Below are positions 7,169 through 14,440 of a stretch of DNA of 20,528 nucleotides, in pieces. The stretch lies in the NCBI GenBank assembly GCA_910579495.1, contig CAJTVD010000068.1:1-20528 (forward strand). The letters run 5' to 3'. Made by a program: the position numbers and the translations under genes. Each line of letters begins with the position of its first letter. Position 1 is the stretch's first letter. The notes beneath the pieces were generated by a model. The model made no database searches. It was not told where the DNA came from and saw only the letters and a list, made by a program, of their open reading frames with translations. The stretch comes from an uncultured Lachnospiraceae bacterium (lineage in GTDB: Bacteria > Bacillota > Clostridia > Lachnospirales > Lachnospiraceae).

Positions 7169-8130
7169 AGCTTTTATATATTTTAAAAATTCTATCCGAA
7201 AAAACCGATGAAGACCACAGTATGCCTACCCAGGATTTGATTCAAGAGCTGGCTTCCTATGGCATTTCTGCTGAGAGAAAAAGCATTTATGACGATATGG
7301 AATGCCTCAGGTGCTTCGGCTATGATATTTTAAGTACCAAAACCAGGAACGGAGGCTATTACCTGGCCAGCCGGGAGTTTGAACTGCCGGAATTAAAACT
7401 TCTGGTGGATGCGGTACAGGCGTCCCGTTTTATTACCCAGAAGAAATCCAGGGAACTGATTTCAAAAATAGAAGGGCTGGCAGGCCCCTATGGGGGGAAG
7501 CAGCTCCAAAGGCAGGTATTTGTGGCCGGGCGGGTAAAAACGGAAAATGAAAGCATTTATTATAATGTAGACCGTATCCACAAAGCAATACAGGATGATT
7601 CCCCCATTACTTTTACCTACCTTGCCTGGAACATAAAAAAGGAACTACAGCCCCGGCATGGGGGAAAGCGGTATCAGGTAAGCCCCTGGGCGCTTACCTG
7701 GCAGGCGGAGAATTACTACCTGATTGCTTATGATGGGCCGGAAGAGCGGATTAAGCACTTCCGGGTGGACAAAATGAGCCAGATTGAAGAACAGGTAAAG
7801 GAAAGCCGTAAGGGCAAGGAGGCCTTTGGGGAATTTGATATTGCCGAATATACCAACAGGACCTTTAGTATGTTTGGCGGGGAGCCGGAGGTGGTAACTT
7901 TGCAGCTCCCGGAAGAGATGGTGGGCATTATTTTAGACCGTTTTGGGAAGGATGCAGATATACGGCCAGCCGGGGGAGGGGTGATTAACGCCAGGGTAAA
8001 AGCGGCAGTCAGCGGGCAGTTCTATGGCTGGCTTACAGGCCTTGGGGGCAGGGTGTCTATTTTAAGCCCCCTGCACGTCCGGGAAGGGTTCCTTTGCCAT
8101 ATAAAACACATATTAGAAAATTACAAATAA
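7141..8130 (+). CDS. WYL-domain transcriptional regulator
   Basis: 329 residues. The N-terminal region (about 1-75) is a winged helix-turn-helix of DeoR/HTH_11 style (LYILKILSEKT, TQDLIQEL, ERKSIYDDMECL). A WYL domain follows at about 140-225 (ITFTYLAW, YQVSPWALTWQAENYYLIAYD, HFRVDKM), then a C-terminal extension. WYL domains are thought to sense ligands such as nucleic acids or nucleotides. ATG 7141 has GGAGGG 9 bases upstream, inside the end of the phosphatase gene. A GTG at 7117 lacks a good site. The coupling to a probable nucleotidase suggests they act in the same process. No target operator can be assigned, although the inverted repeat at 8135-8205 is a candidate. Confidence 0.88.
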   Translation: MAKSANQKLKLLYILKILSEKTDEDHSMPTQDLIQELASYGISAERKSIYDDMECLRCFGYDILSTKTRNGGYYLASREFELPELKLLVDAVQASRFITQKKSRELISKIEGLAGPYGGKQLQRQVFVAGRVKTENESIYYNVDRIHKAIQDDSPITFTYLAWNIKKELQPRHGGKRYQVSPWALTWQAENYYLIAYDGPEERIKHFRVDKMSQIEEQVKESRKGKEAFGEFDIAEYTNRTFSMFGGEPEVVTLQLPEEMVGIILDRFGKDADIRPAGGGVINARVKAAVSGQFYGWLTGLGGRVSILSPLHVREGFLCHIKHILENYK

Positions 8131-8134
8131 AAGG

Positions 8135-8205
8135 ATCCCATAACCGCCCCTTTCGTTTAACCGGCTTGGGGGCGGGGGTGATAGCCTATGGGGCGGTTAT
8201 GGGAT
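8135..8205. repeat. Long perfect hairpin with G-rich loop between regulator and aminotransferase genes
   Basis: ATCCCATAACCGCCCC (8135-8150) and its exact inverse (8190-8205) form a 16-bp stem around a 39-base loop. The loop has an internal GGCT/AGCC stem and two G5 runs. No T-run follows on the plus strand; on the minus strand the stem is followed by CCTTTTATTT, but no gene reads that way. The right arm ends about 9 bases before the ribosome site AAAGGA (8215-8220). It could be a folding or regulatory leader, an mRNA-stability element or a regulator-binding site. Confidence 0.7.
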
Positions 8206-8228
8206 GGCAGTAAGAAAGGACAAACAGC

Positions 8229-9398
8229 ATGATATTACAGGCAGCGGAGAGAATGAAGGATTTTGAGGAAGGGATTTTCCAATTACTCAACGGGAAAAAG
8301 GAAGAAGTGGAAAAAAAAGGGCGGAAGGTATATAACCTGTCCGTAGGGACACCGGATTTTCCCACAGATCCCCATATTATGCAGGCGGTAATTGCGGCGG
8401 CGAAGGATTCCGCCAACTATAAATATGCATTGAAAATGCTCCCGGAGCTTACAGAAGCAGTAATCAGCCGCTTCAAGGAACGCTACCATGTGGATTTAAA
8501 TGAACGGGAGATTGCGGATACTTATGGCTCCCAGGAGGGGATTTCCCACATTGGGCTGACCCTGTGCAATCCCGGGGATGTGGTGCTTGCACCGGATCCA
8601 GGGTATCCTATTTTTTCCATCGGCCCATCCCTGGCAGGTGCGGAGACCAGATTTTATGAACTGCGGGAGGAAAACGGTTACCTGCCGGATTTAGAGGGCA
8701 TTGATGAGGAAACCTGCCGCAGGGCAAAATTTATGGTGGTTTCTTATCCTTTAAACCCGGTCTGCCGAATTGCGCCGGACAGTTTCTATGAAGCCCTTAT
8801 TCCCTGGGCAAAAGCGCACAATATTATTATTGTCCATGACAATGCTTATTCGGATATTATTTATGACGGCCATACAGGGAAGTCTATCCTACAGTTTGAA
8901 GGGGCAAAGGAAAATTGTATAGAATTTTATTCTCTGTCAAAGAGCTATAATTATACCGGTGCAAGGGCTGGTTTCCTGGTGGGGAATGAAACGCTGGTGC
9001 AGAATTTTAAAAAGCTCCGTTCCCAGATTGATTATGGTACTTTCCTGCCTGTACAGTACGGGGCTATTGCCGCTTTAAAGGGGCCAGATGACGGGGTAAA
9101 GGCCAGATGTGCCCAGTACCAGGAAAGAAGGGATGCGCTCTGCGGGGGGCTGCGTAAAATCGGATGGCAGATTCCTGACAGCCAGGGGACGATGTTCGCC
9201 TGGGGGAAAATTCCCCAGGGGTATGCGGATGATGTGGCATTTGTGATGGAGCTTCTGGAAAAATCAGGGGTGTTGTGTACGCCGGGAAGCAGTTTTGGGC
9301 GGCTGGGGAAGGGGCATGTACGGTTTGCCCTGACACTTCCGGTGGAGGAAATTTGCAAGGCAGTGGAAGCAGTTGCTGATTGCGGGATGATAAAATAG
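8229..9398 (+). CDS. Class I/II PLP-dependent aminotransferase, LL-diaminopimelate aminotransferase-like
   Basis: 389 residues, a normal fold-type I length. Landmarks are VGTPDFPTDP near the N-terminus, YGSQEGISHIGLTLCNPGD (cofactor loop), DPGYPIFS, SYPLNPVCRIAP in place of the usual YPNNPTG, HDNAYSD (PLP pyridine-N Asp), K238 in SLSKSYNYTGARAGF (the Schiff-base lysine) and VRFAL (carboxylate Arg). It resembles the DapL/AlaT-like group. The altered YPLNPVC motif means substrate should not be assumed; lysine/diaminopimelate biosynthesis or alanine-type transamination are both possible. The start has AAAGGA 8 bases upstream. It is separated from the WYL gene by the long hairpin, so co-transcription is uncertain. 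Confidence 0.85.
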   Translation: MILQAAERMKDFEEGIFQLLNGKKEEVEKKGRKVYNLSVGTPDFPTDPHIMQAVIAAAKDSANYKYALKMLPELTEAVISRFKERYHVDLNEREIADTYGSQEGISHIGLTLCNPGDVVLAPDPGYPIFSIGPSLAGAETRFYELREENGYLPDLEGIDEETCRRAKFMVVSYPLNPVCRIAPDSFYEALIPWAKAHNIIIVHDNAYSDIIYDGHTGKSILQFEGAKENCIEFYSLSKSYNYTGARAGFLVGNETLVQNFKKLRSQIDYGTFLPVQYGAIAALKGPDDGVKARCAQYQERRDALCGGLRKIGWQIPDSQGTMFAWGKIPQGYADDVAFVMELLEKSGVLCTPGSSFGRLGKGHVRFALTLPVEEICKAVEAVADCGMIK

Positions 9399-9432
9399 AA
9401 GCCAGGCATTTATCTATGATGGGAGATTTCAG

Positions 9433-9461
9433 TTGACATCTCCTGGGGCTTTGCTTATACT
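9433..9461 (+). promoter_or_regulatory. Near-consensus promoter of the nrdD-nrdG-dut operon
   Basis: A perfect TTGACA (9433-9438), a 17-base spacer and TATACT (9456-9461) predict a start near 9468. A 6-bp inverted repeat GGAGAT/ATCTCC (9422-9427 and 9438-9443) straddles the -35 box. It could be a second operator or the weak terminator of the aminotransferase gene. Confidence 0.85.
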
Positions 9462-9468
9462 GGGAGTG

Positions 9469-9484
9469 GCACAATATATTGGAT
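9469..9484 (+). promoter_or_regulatory. NrdR-like box 1
   Basis: This 16-mer, with core CAATATATTG, matches the known NrdR palindrome acaCwAtATaTwGtgt at about 13 of 16 positions. It begins at the predicted transcription start, so a bound NrdR would block initiation. NrdR is the ATP/dATP-sensing repressor of ribonucleotide reductase genes in most bacteria. Confidence 0.7.
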
Positions 9485-9499
9485 TGGTTATCTAGATAA

Positions 9500-9515
9500 A
9501 TACCACATATAGTGA
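9500..9515 (+). promoter_or_regulatory. NrdR-like box 2
   Basis: This 16-mer, with core ACATATAGTG, matches the NrdR consensus at about 12 of 16 positions, better in its right half. It lies exactly 31 bases after box 1, about three helical turns, which is the spacing typical of paired NrdR boxes. Confidence 0.6.
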
Positions 9516-9568
9516 AATATTTAAAACAGCACCTGCCCGGGTGCGGAACTGGAATAGGAGGACGCGGG

Positions 9569-11746
9569 ATGGACAACTTGCAGGAAAGCGTTGGGGAATA
9601 TGGGGAATTGTTTAAGCCGGAGAAAGAGGTAAAGGTCATCAAGAAGGATGGCAGTTACGAAGCCTTTAATGTGCAGAAGGTTATTGACGCCGTGGGCAAG
9701 AGCGCCTACCGCGCCCTGACGAAATTTACGGAGACGGAGAAGAAACATATTTGCCAGTATGTGCTGGATAAGGTCAATGAGCTGGAAGAGGATAAGATCC
9801 CCATCCCTATCATGCACAATATTGTGGAGAGCGCCCTGGAGGAGGTAAAACCCATTGTGGCGAAAAGCTACCGGGATTACCGTAATTATAAGCAGGATTT
9901 TGTGCGCATGATGGATGATGTGTACAAAAAGAGCCAGTCTATTATGTATGTAGGGGATAAGGAAAACGCCAACACAGACAGTGCACTTGTTTCCACCAAG
10001 AGAAGCCTGATCTTTAACCAGTTTAATAAGGAGCTTTACCAGAAGTTTTTCATGACTACGGAAGAAATCCAGGCCTGCCGGGACGGGTATATCTATGTCC
10101 ATGATATGTCTGCAAGGCGGGATACCATGAATTGCTGCCTGTTTGATGTGGCAAGTGTGCTCACCGGGGGCTTTGAAATGGGCAATATCTGGTACAATGA
10201 GCCAAAGACCCTGGACGTTGCTTTTGACGTGATCGGGGATATTGTGCTCAGTGCCGCCAGCCAGCAGTACGGCGGTTTTACCGTGCCGGAGGTGGACAAA
10301 ATCTTAGAACCCTACGCGGAAAAGACCTTTGGAAGGAGCATAGAACGCTATCAGGAACTTGGCATTGGCAGGGAGCGGGCCAAAGAGGAAGCTTATAAGG
10401 ATGTAAAGCGGGAGTTTGAGCAGGGCTTCCAGGGATGGGAGTACAAGTTTAATACAGTAGCTTCCAGCCGGGGGGATTATCCCTTTATCACTGTGACCGC
10501 GGGCATCGGCACAGGGAAGTTCGCCAGGCTTGCCACCATTTCCCTTTTAAATGTGAGAAGGGAGGGGCAGGGGAAAAAGGGCTGCAAAAAGCCGGTACTC
10601 TTCCCTAAAATTGTATTTTTATATGACGAAAATTTACATGGCCCCGGGAAAGAACTGGAGGAGGTGTTTGAAGCAGGGGTGAAATGCTCTGCCAAGACCA
10701 TGTATCCGGACTGGCTTTCCCTTACCGGCAAAGGGTATATTGCCAGCATGTACAAGCAGTATGGCAAGGTGATCTCCCCTATGGGCTGCCGCGCTTTTCT
10801 TTCTCCCTGGTATGAACGCGGGGGGATGCATCCGGCAGACAATAAGGATACCCCTGTGTTTGTGGGGCGTTTTAATATAGGCGCAGTATCTTTGCACCTG
10901 CCTATGATCCTTGCCAAATCCAGGCAGGAGAGCCGGGACTTTTATGAAGTGCTGGATTATTACCTGAACCTGATACGCCAGCTTCATATAAGGACTTATG
11001 CGTACCTTGGGGAAATGCATGCGTCCACCAATCCGCTTGCCTACTGTGAAGGCGGTTTCCTGGGAGGGCATTTAAAACTTACGGATAAAATCAAGCCTAT
11101 TTTAAAAACAGCCACCGCAAGCTTTGGCATTACCGCCTTTAATGAACTGCAGGAGCTTTACAATGGCAAATCCCTGGTGGAAGACGGGGAATTTGCCCTG
11201 GAGGTTTTAGAGCATATCAACCAGAAGGTCACTGAATTTAAGGAAAAGGACGGTAATCTCTATGCAATCTACGGGACACCGGCGGAAAGCCTGTGCGGCC
11301 TGCAGGTAAAGCAGTTCCGGGCGAAATACGGGATTGTGGAAGGGGTTTCTGACAGGGAGTATGTGTCCAACAGCTTCCACTGCCATGTGACGGAGGATAT
11401 TACCCCCATACAAAAGCAGGACCTGGAGTACCGCTTCTGGGAGCTTTCCAACGGGGGTAAAATCCAGTATGTGAAATATCCGGTGGATTATAATATGGAA
11501 GCCATTAAGACCCTGATCAGGCGTGCAATGGAAATGGGATTTTATGAAGGGGTGAATTTGTCCCTTGCCTACTGTGACGACTGCGGCCATCAGGAGCTGG
11601 AAATGGATGTATGCCCCAAATGCGGAAGCAGGAACCTCACCAAAATTGACCGGATGAACGGGTATCTTTCCTATTCCAGGGTCCATGGGGACACACGGCT
11701 GAACGAGGCGAAAATGGCGGAGATTGCAGAAAGGAAGAGCATGTAA
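9569..11746 (+). CDS. nrdD: Anaerobic (class III) ribonucleoside-triphosphate reductase
   Basis: 725 residues. Oxygen-sensitive glycyl radical enzyme that reduces ribonucleoside triphosphates to deoxyribonucleotides. An ATP-cone allosteric domain lies at about 15-105 (VIKKDGSYEAFNVQKVIDAV). Catalytic-barrel landmarks include C189-C190 in MNCCLFD. The C-terminal zinc site is C669-D-D-C672 and C682-P-K-C685, and the glycyl radical site is G698 in MNGYLSYSR, near the end as expected. ATG 9569 has a perfect AGGAGG 7 bases upstream. An in-frame GTG at 9512 would lie inside NrdR box 2 and has no ribosome site, so I reject it. The activase nrdG starts 3 bases after the stop. Regulation is probably by NrdR. 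Confidence 0.96.
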   Translation: MDNLQESVGEYGELFKPEKEVKVIKKDGSYEAFNVQKVIDAVGKSAYRALTKFTETEKKHICQYVLDKVNELEEDKIPIPIMHNIVESALEEVKPIVAKSYRDYRNYKQDFVRMMDDVYKKSQSIMYVGDKENANTDSALVSTKRSLIFNQFNKELYQKFFMTTEEIQACRDGYIYVHDMSARRDTMNCCLFDVASVLTGGFEMGNIWYNEPKTLDVAFDVIGDIVLSAASQQYGGFTVPEVDKILEPYAEKTFGRSIERYQELGIGRERAKEEAYKDVKREFEQGFQGWEYKFNTVASSRGDYPFITVTAGIGTGKFARLATISLLNVRREGQGKKGCKKPVLFPKIVFLYDENLHGPGKELEEVFEAGVKCSAKTMYPDWLSLTGKGYIASMYKQYGKVISPMGCRAFLSPWYERGGMHPADNKDTPVFVGRFNIGAVSLHLPMILAKSRQESRDFYEVLDYYLNLIRQLHIRTYAYLGEMHASTNPLAYCEGGFLGGHLKLTDKIKPILKTATASFGITAFNELQELYNGKSLVEDGEFALEVLEHINQKVTEFKEKDGNLYAIYGTPAESLCGLQVKQFRAKYGIVEGVSDREYVSNSFHCHVTEDITPIQKQDLEYRFWELSNGGKIQYVKYPVDYNMEAIKTLIRRAMEMGFYEGVNLSLAYCDDCGHQELEMDVCPKCGSRNLTKIDRMNGYLSYSRVHGDTRLNEAKMAEIAERKSM

Positions 11747-11749
11747 TAG

Positions 11750-12259
11750 ATGAGATATCATAATATTACAAAGGACGATATGCTAAACGGCGACGGCCTC
11801 CGGGTGGTACTGTGGGTTTCCGGGTGCTCCCACTGTTGCAAGGAATGCCACAACCCCATCACCTGGGATCCCTCAGGAGGGCTGCTGTTTGACCAGGGGG
11901 CAAAGGAAGAAATATTCAGCCAGTTGGATAAACCCTATATTTCCGGCATCACCTTTTCCGGCGGCGACCCCCTCCATTCCGCAAACAGGCTGGATGTGAA
12001 GAACCTGATGCAGGAAATCCGGTCAAAATATCCGGACAAAACCATCTGGCTGTACACCGGGGATGTGTGGGAAAATGTTATGCATAACACCATAATGAAG
12101 TATGTGGACGTGCTGGTGGACGGTGAGTTCCGGCAAGACCAAAAAGACGGCAAGCTTCTCTGGAAAGGAAGCCGTAACCAGCGGGTGATCGATGTACAGG
12201 CAACCCTGGGCCAGGAGGATATTTCCCGCCCGGTCTTGCATTGCGGGGATTATGCATGA
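11750..12259 (+). CDS. nrdG: Anaerobic ribonucleotide reductase activating protein (radical SAM)
   Basis: 169 residues, normal for NrdG. It uses a [4Fe-4S] cluster and S-adenosylmethionine to make the glycyl radical on NrdD. The cluster motif C26-x3-C30-x2-C33 (GCSHCCKECHNP) and the SAM-binding ITFSGGDP are present. An extra Cys29 sits inside the motif. The gene starts 3 bases after the nrdD stop with no strong ribosome site of its own (GGAAGAG lies too far upstream), so translational coupling to nrdD is likely. The C-terminal part has the usual VDGEF and GS.NQR motifs. Confidence 0.96.
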   Translation: MRYHNITKDDMLNGDGLRVVLWVSGCSHCCKECHNPITWDPSGGLLFDQGAKEEIFSQLDKPYISGITFSGGDPLHSANRLDVKNLMQEIRSKYPDKTIWLYTGDVWENVMHNTIMKYVDVLVDGEFRQDQKDGKLLWKGSRNQRVIDVQATLGQEDISRPVLHCGDYA

Positions 12260-12304
12260 ATACTGGCATGGGTGATACAGGGATAAGAAAGGGACTGGAA
12301 AAGG

Positions 12305-12739
12305 ATGGAAACCATCAAAATCAAATATTTTACGGACAAAATAGAAAAGCTGTCCTATATAGAGGGAAAATCTGACTGGATTGACCTGCGCTCTGCGGAG
12401 GATGTGGATTTAAAAAAGGGGGAATACCGCCTGATTGCCCTGGGGGTTGCCATGGAGCTTCCTGCGGGCTATGAAGCCCATATTGTACCCAGAAGCTCAA
12501 CCTACAAAAATTTTGGCATTATACAGACCAACCACCATGGGATAGTAGACGGTTCCTACTGTGGGGATAACGACCAGTGGTATATGCCAGTTTATGCCCT
12601 GCGGGACACCCACATATCCCTAAATGACAGAATCTGCCAGTTCCGGATTGTGGAGAACCAGCCGAAGATCCTCTTCCAGGAGGTAGACGCCCTGGAAGGG
12701 GCAGACCGGGGAGGCTTTGGCTCAACGGGAAAGCAGTAG
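12305..12739 (+). CDS. dut: dUTP diphosphatase (dUTPase)
   Basis: 144 residues, the size of trimeric dUTPases. It hydrolyses dUTP to dUMP and pyrophosphate, keeping uracil out of DNA and supplying dTMP synthesis. The five motifs can be followed: IDLRSAED (1), PRSSTYKNFGI (2), HHGIVDGSYCGDNDQW (3, with the catalytic Asp and a longer form than the usual GVIDSDYRGE), RICQFRIVE (4) and the P-loop-like RGGFGSTGKQ (5) at the C-terminus. It lies 45 bases after nrdG with no promoter evident and is probably the third gene of the operon, which makes a compact dNTP-supply unit. The ribosome site is modest (GGGA about 10 bases upstream). Confidence 0.95.
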   Translation: METIKIKYFTDKIEKLSYIEGKSDWIDLRSAEDVDLKKGEYRLIALGVAMELPAGYEAHIVPRSSTYKNFGIIQTNHHGIVDGSYCGDNDQWYMPVYALRDTHISLNDRICQFRIVENQPKILFQEVDALEGADRGGFGSTGKQ

Positions 12740-12767
12740 CTTACACTTATCAAAATCTGGTATTTCT

Positions 12768-12797
12768 GTATAAAATAACTCCTTTTGCCGCATAATG
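12768..12797 (+). promoter_or_regulatory. Candidate forespore sigma-G promoter of the spoVAF-like gene
   Basis: GTATA (12768-12772), an 18-base spacer and CATAATG (12791-12797) match the Bacillus sigma-G pattern gHATR - 17/18 - CATnnTA at all but the last -10 position. The predicted start near 12804 leaves about 30 bases before ATG 12835. A spore germination gene is the expected target. By eye, no housekeeping promoter of comparable quality is seen here. Confidence 0.6.
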
Positions 12798-12834
12798 CTA
12801 ACAGGAATGCATATGCCAGCGGAAGGAGTTTTTT
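12777..12834 (+). terminator. Terminator of nrdD-nrdG-dut whose 3' arm is the next gene's ribosome site
   Basis: AACTCCTT (12777-12784) pairs with AAGGAGTT (12823-12830), extended past a 3-base bulge by CCGC/GCGG (12788-12791 with 12819-12822). T6 follows (12829-12834), and the loop is 27 bases. The AAGGAG at 12823-12828 is also the Shine-Dalgarno of the following gene, 6 bases from its ATG. Read-through RNA from dut would therefore hide the ribosome site. Confidence 0.75.
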
Positions 12835-14253
12835 ATGGATAAGAATAAAATGAGCGCCTCATTGTCAGAAAATATGGGTTATTTAAACAGCTACCTGGCT
12901 GCGGACACTAATTTTGACCTGATTTACCGGGTAATTAAAATCGGCGGGAAGGAAGCCTGCATGTATCTTATAGATGGGTTCTGCAAGGACGACCTGATGC
13001 AGAAGATCCTACAGTATTTTGTGGGAATCAAGGAAGAAGATATGCCAGACGATGCCCACGAACTGTCCAAAAGATGCCTGCCTTATGTGGAAGTGAACCT
13101 ATTGGATGACTGGGACCAGATTACTTACTTTATTATGGCCGGGGTTTTTGCCCTTTTTATTGAAGGCTACGAAAAATGCCTTCTGATTGATGCAAGGTCC
13201 TATCCCTCCAGGGGGGTGGGAGAGCCTGAAAAGGATAAGGTACTGCGGGGATCCAAAGACGGTTTTGTGGAAACCGTTGTGTTTAATACCGCGCTGATAA
13301 GGAGAAGGATCAGAAGCCAGTACCTGCGCATGGAAATGCTCCATGCAGGGAAAAGCTCCCAGACGGATATTGTGCTCTGTTATATGGAAAACCGGGTAGA
13401 CCATGCCTTTTTAAACCAGATTAAGGACAGGATTAACGAAATCCAGGTGGATGCCCTGACCATGAACCAGGAGAGCCTTGCAGAGTGCCTGTATAAGAAA
13501 AAGTGGTATAATCCTTTCCCCAAATTCAAATTTACGGAAAGGCCGGACACGGCGGCGGCACAGGTGCTGGAAGGGGATGTGGTGATATTGGTGGACAATT
13601 CCCCCTCCGCCATGATTGCCCCCACCTCCATTTTCGACGTGGTAGAAGAGGCTGACGATTATTATTTCCCCCCCATCACAGGGACCTATCTTCGCCTGTC
13701 AAGATTTTTGATCGCCATTCTCACCTACTTTATCACGCCAACTTTCCTGCTTTTGATGGAAAATCCCCAGTGGATCCCATCGGGATTTGAATTTATCATG
13801 GTAAAAGAGGATATGAATATTTCCCTTGTATGGCAGTTCCTTATTTTGGAGCTGGCCCTGGACGGACTGAGGCTTGCGGCGGTGAACACCCCCAATATGC
13901 TCAGTACCCCCTTAAGCGTGATGGCGGCGCTGGTGCTGGGGGAATTTTCGGTTAACAGCGGCTGGTTCAACTCGGAGGTAATGCTCTATATGGCATTTGT
14001 GGCTATCGCCAATTATACCCAGGCAAGTTATGAGCTTAGCTATGCCATTAAATTTATGCGGATCCTGAACCTGATCCTCACAGCAATTTTCGGCATATGG
14101 GGATATATTGCCGCAGTTGCTATATTAATCCTGGCAATAGGGACCAACAGGACGGTGTCAGGAAAAAGCTATGTATATCCCCTGTTCCCGCTGAATTTCA
14201 AACAGCTTTCCAAAAGGTTGCTCCGGTATCGCCTGCCCGGGGCAAGGGACTAA
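12835..14253 (+). CDS. GerA-family spore germination protein, SpoVAF-like
   Basis: 472 residues. The N-terminal soluble domain (about 1-282) carries YPSRGVGEPEKDKVLRG, GFVETVVFNTALIRRRIR and FTERPDTAAAQVLEGDVV. About five transmembrane helices follow from residue 284 (GTYLRLSRFL; NTPNMLSTPLS; YTQASYELSYA), and the tail YPLFPLNFKQL resembles the end of SpoVAF. GerA A-subunit proteins sit in the spore inner membrane and take part in germinant sensing and ion release. SpoVAF is the paralogue tied to the SpoVA dipicolinate channel. Here the gene stands alone, without gerB/gerC or other spoVA genes in view. The SpoVAF assignment is by motif resemblance; a solitary GerAA-like receptor subunit is the alternative. 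AAGGAG lies 6 bases before the ATG. Confidence 0.85.
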   Translation: MDKNKMSASLSENMGYLNSYLAADTNFDLIYRVIKIGGKEACMYLIDGFCKDDLMQKILQYFVGIKEEDMPDDAHELSKRCLPYVEVNLLDDWDQITYFIMAGVFALFIEGYEKCLLIDARSYPSRGVGEPEKDKVLRGSKDGFVETVVFNTALIRRRIRSQYLRMEMLHAGKSSQTDIVLCYMENRVDHAFLNQIKDRINEIQVDALTMNQESLAECLYKKKWYNPFPKFKFTERPDTAAAQVLEGDVVILVDNSPSAMIAPTSIFDVVEEADDYYFPPITGTYLRLSRFLIAILTYFITPTFLLLMENPQWIPSGFEFIMVKEDMNISLVWQFLILELALDGLRLAAVNTPNMLSTPLSVMAALVLGEFSVNSGWFNSEVMLYMAFVAIANYTQASYELSYAIKFMRILNLILTAIFGIWGYIAAVAILILAIGTNRTVSGKSYVYPLFPLNFKQLSKRLLRYRLPGARD

Positions 14254-14350
14254 AATCCCTGGCTAAGGGCCTGGAAACAGAAAAGGACTTAGAAACCAGA
14301 GGGTATTGGAAACCGGGATGGGAAATATTTCATGAAAATGATTTAACAAA

Positions 14351-14393
14351 AAAACCGGATTAAAAATCTTTTAATGAAATTTAATCCGGTTTT
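14351..14393. terminator. Bidirectional terminator between convergent genes
   Basis: A perfect 14-bp stem, AAAACCGGATTAAA/TTTAATCCGGTTTT, with a 15-base loop has T-runs leaving on both strands. It serves the spoVAF-like gene (plus) and the soluble chemoreceptor gene (minus). The 97 bases between the spoVAF-like stop and this stem hold nothing that I recognise. Confidence 0.9.
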
Positions 14394-14440
14394 ATTATTA
14401 TAAGTTGGACAAATTCAGATGTTACCGCATCTGCCAGCCT

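Noticed and set aside
8135..8205. Miniature transposable element based on the 16-bp inverted ends
   Set aside because: There is no target-site duplication, no second copy in the window and no resemblance to known ends.
9512..9568. Extended N-terminus of NrdD from GTG 9512
   Set aside because: That start lies inside an NrdR-like box with no ribosome site; ATG 9569 has a perfect AGGAGG.
14097..14363. Plus-strand frame of 88 codons overlapping the end of the spoVAF-like gene
   Set aside because: It is out of frame with a clear gene, lacks a ribosome site, and its tail is low-complexity sequence ending in the terminator.
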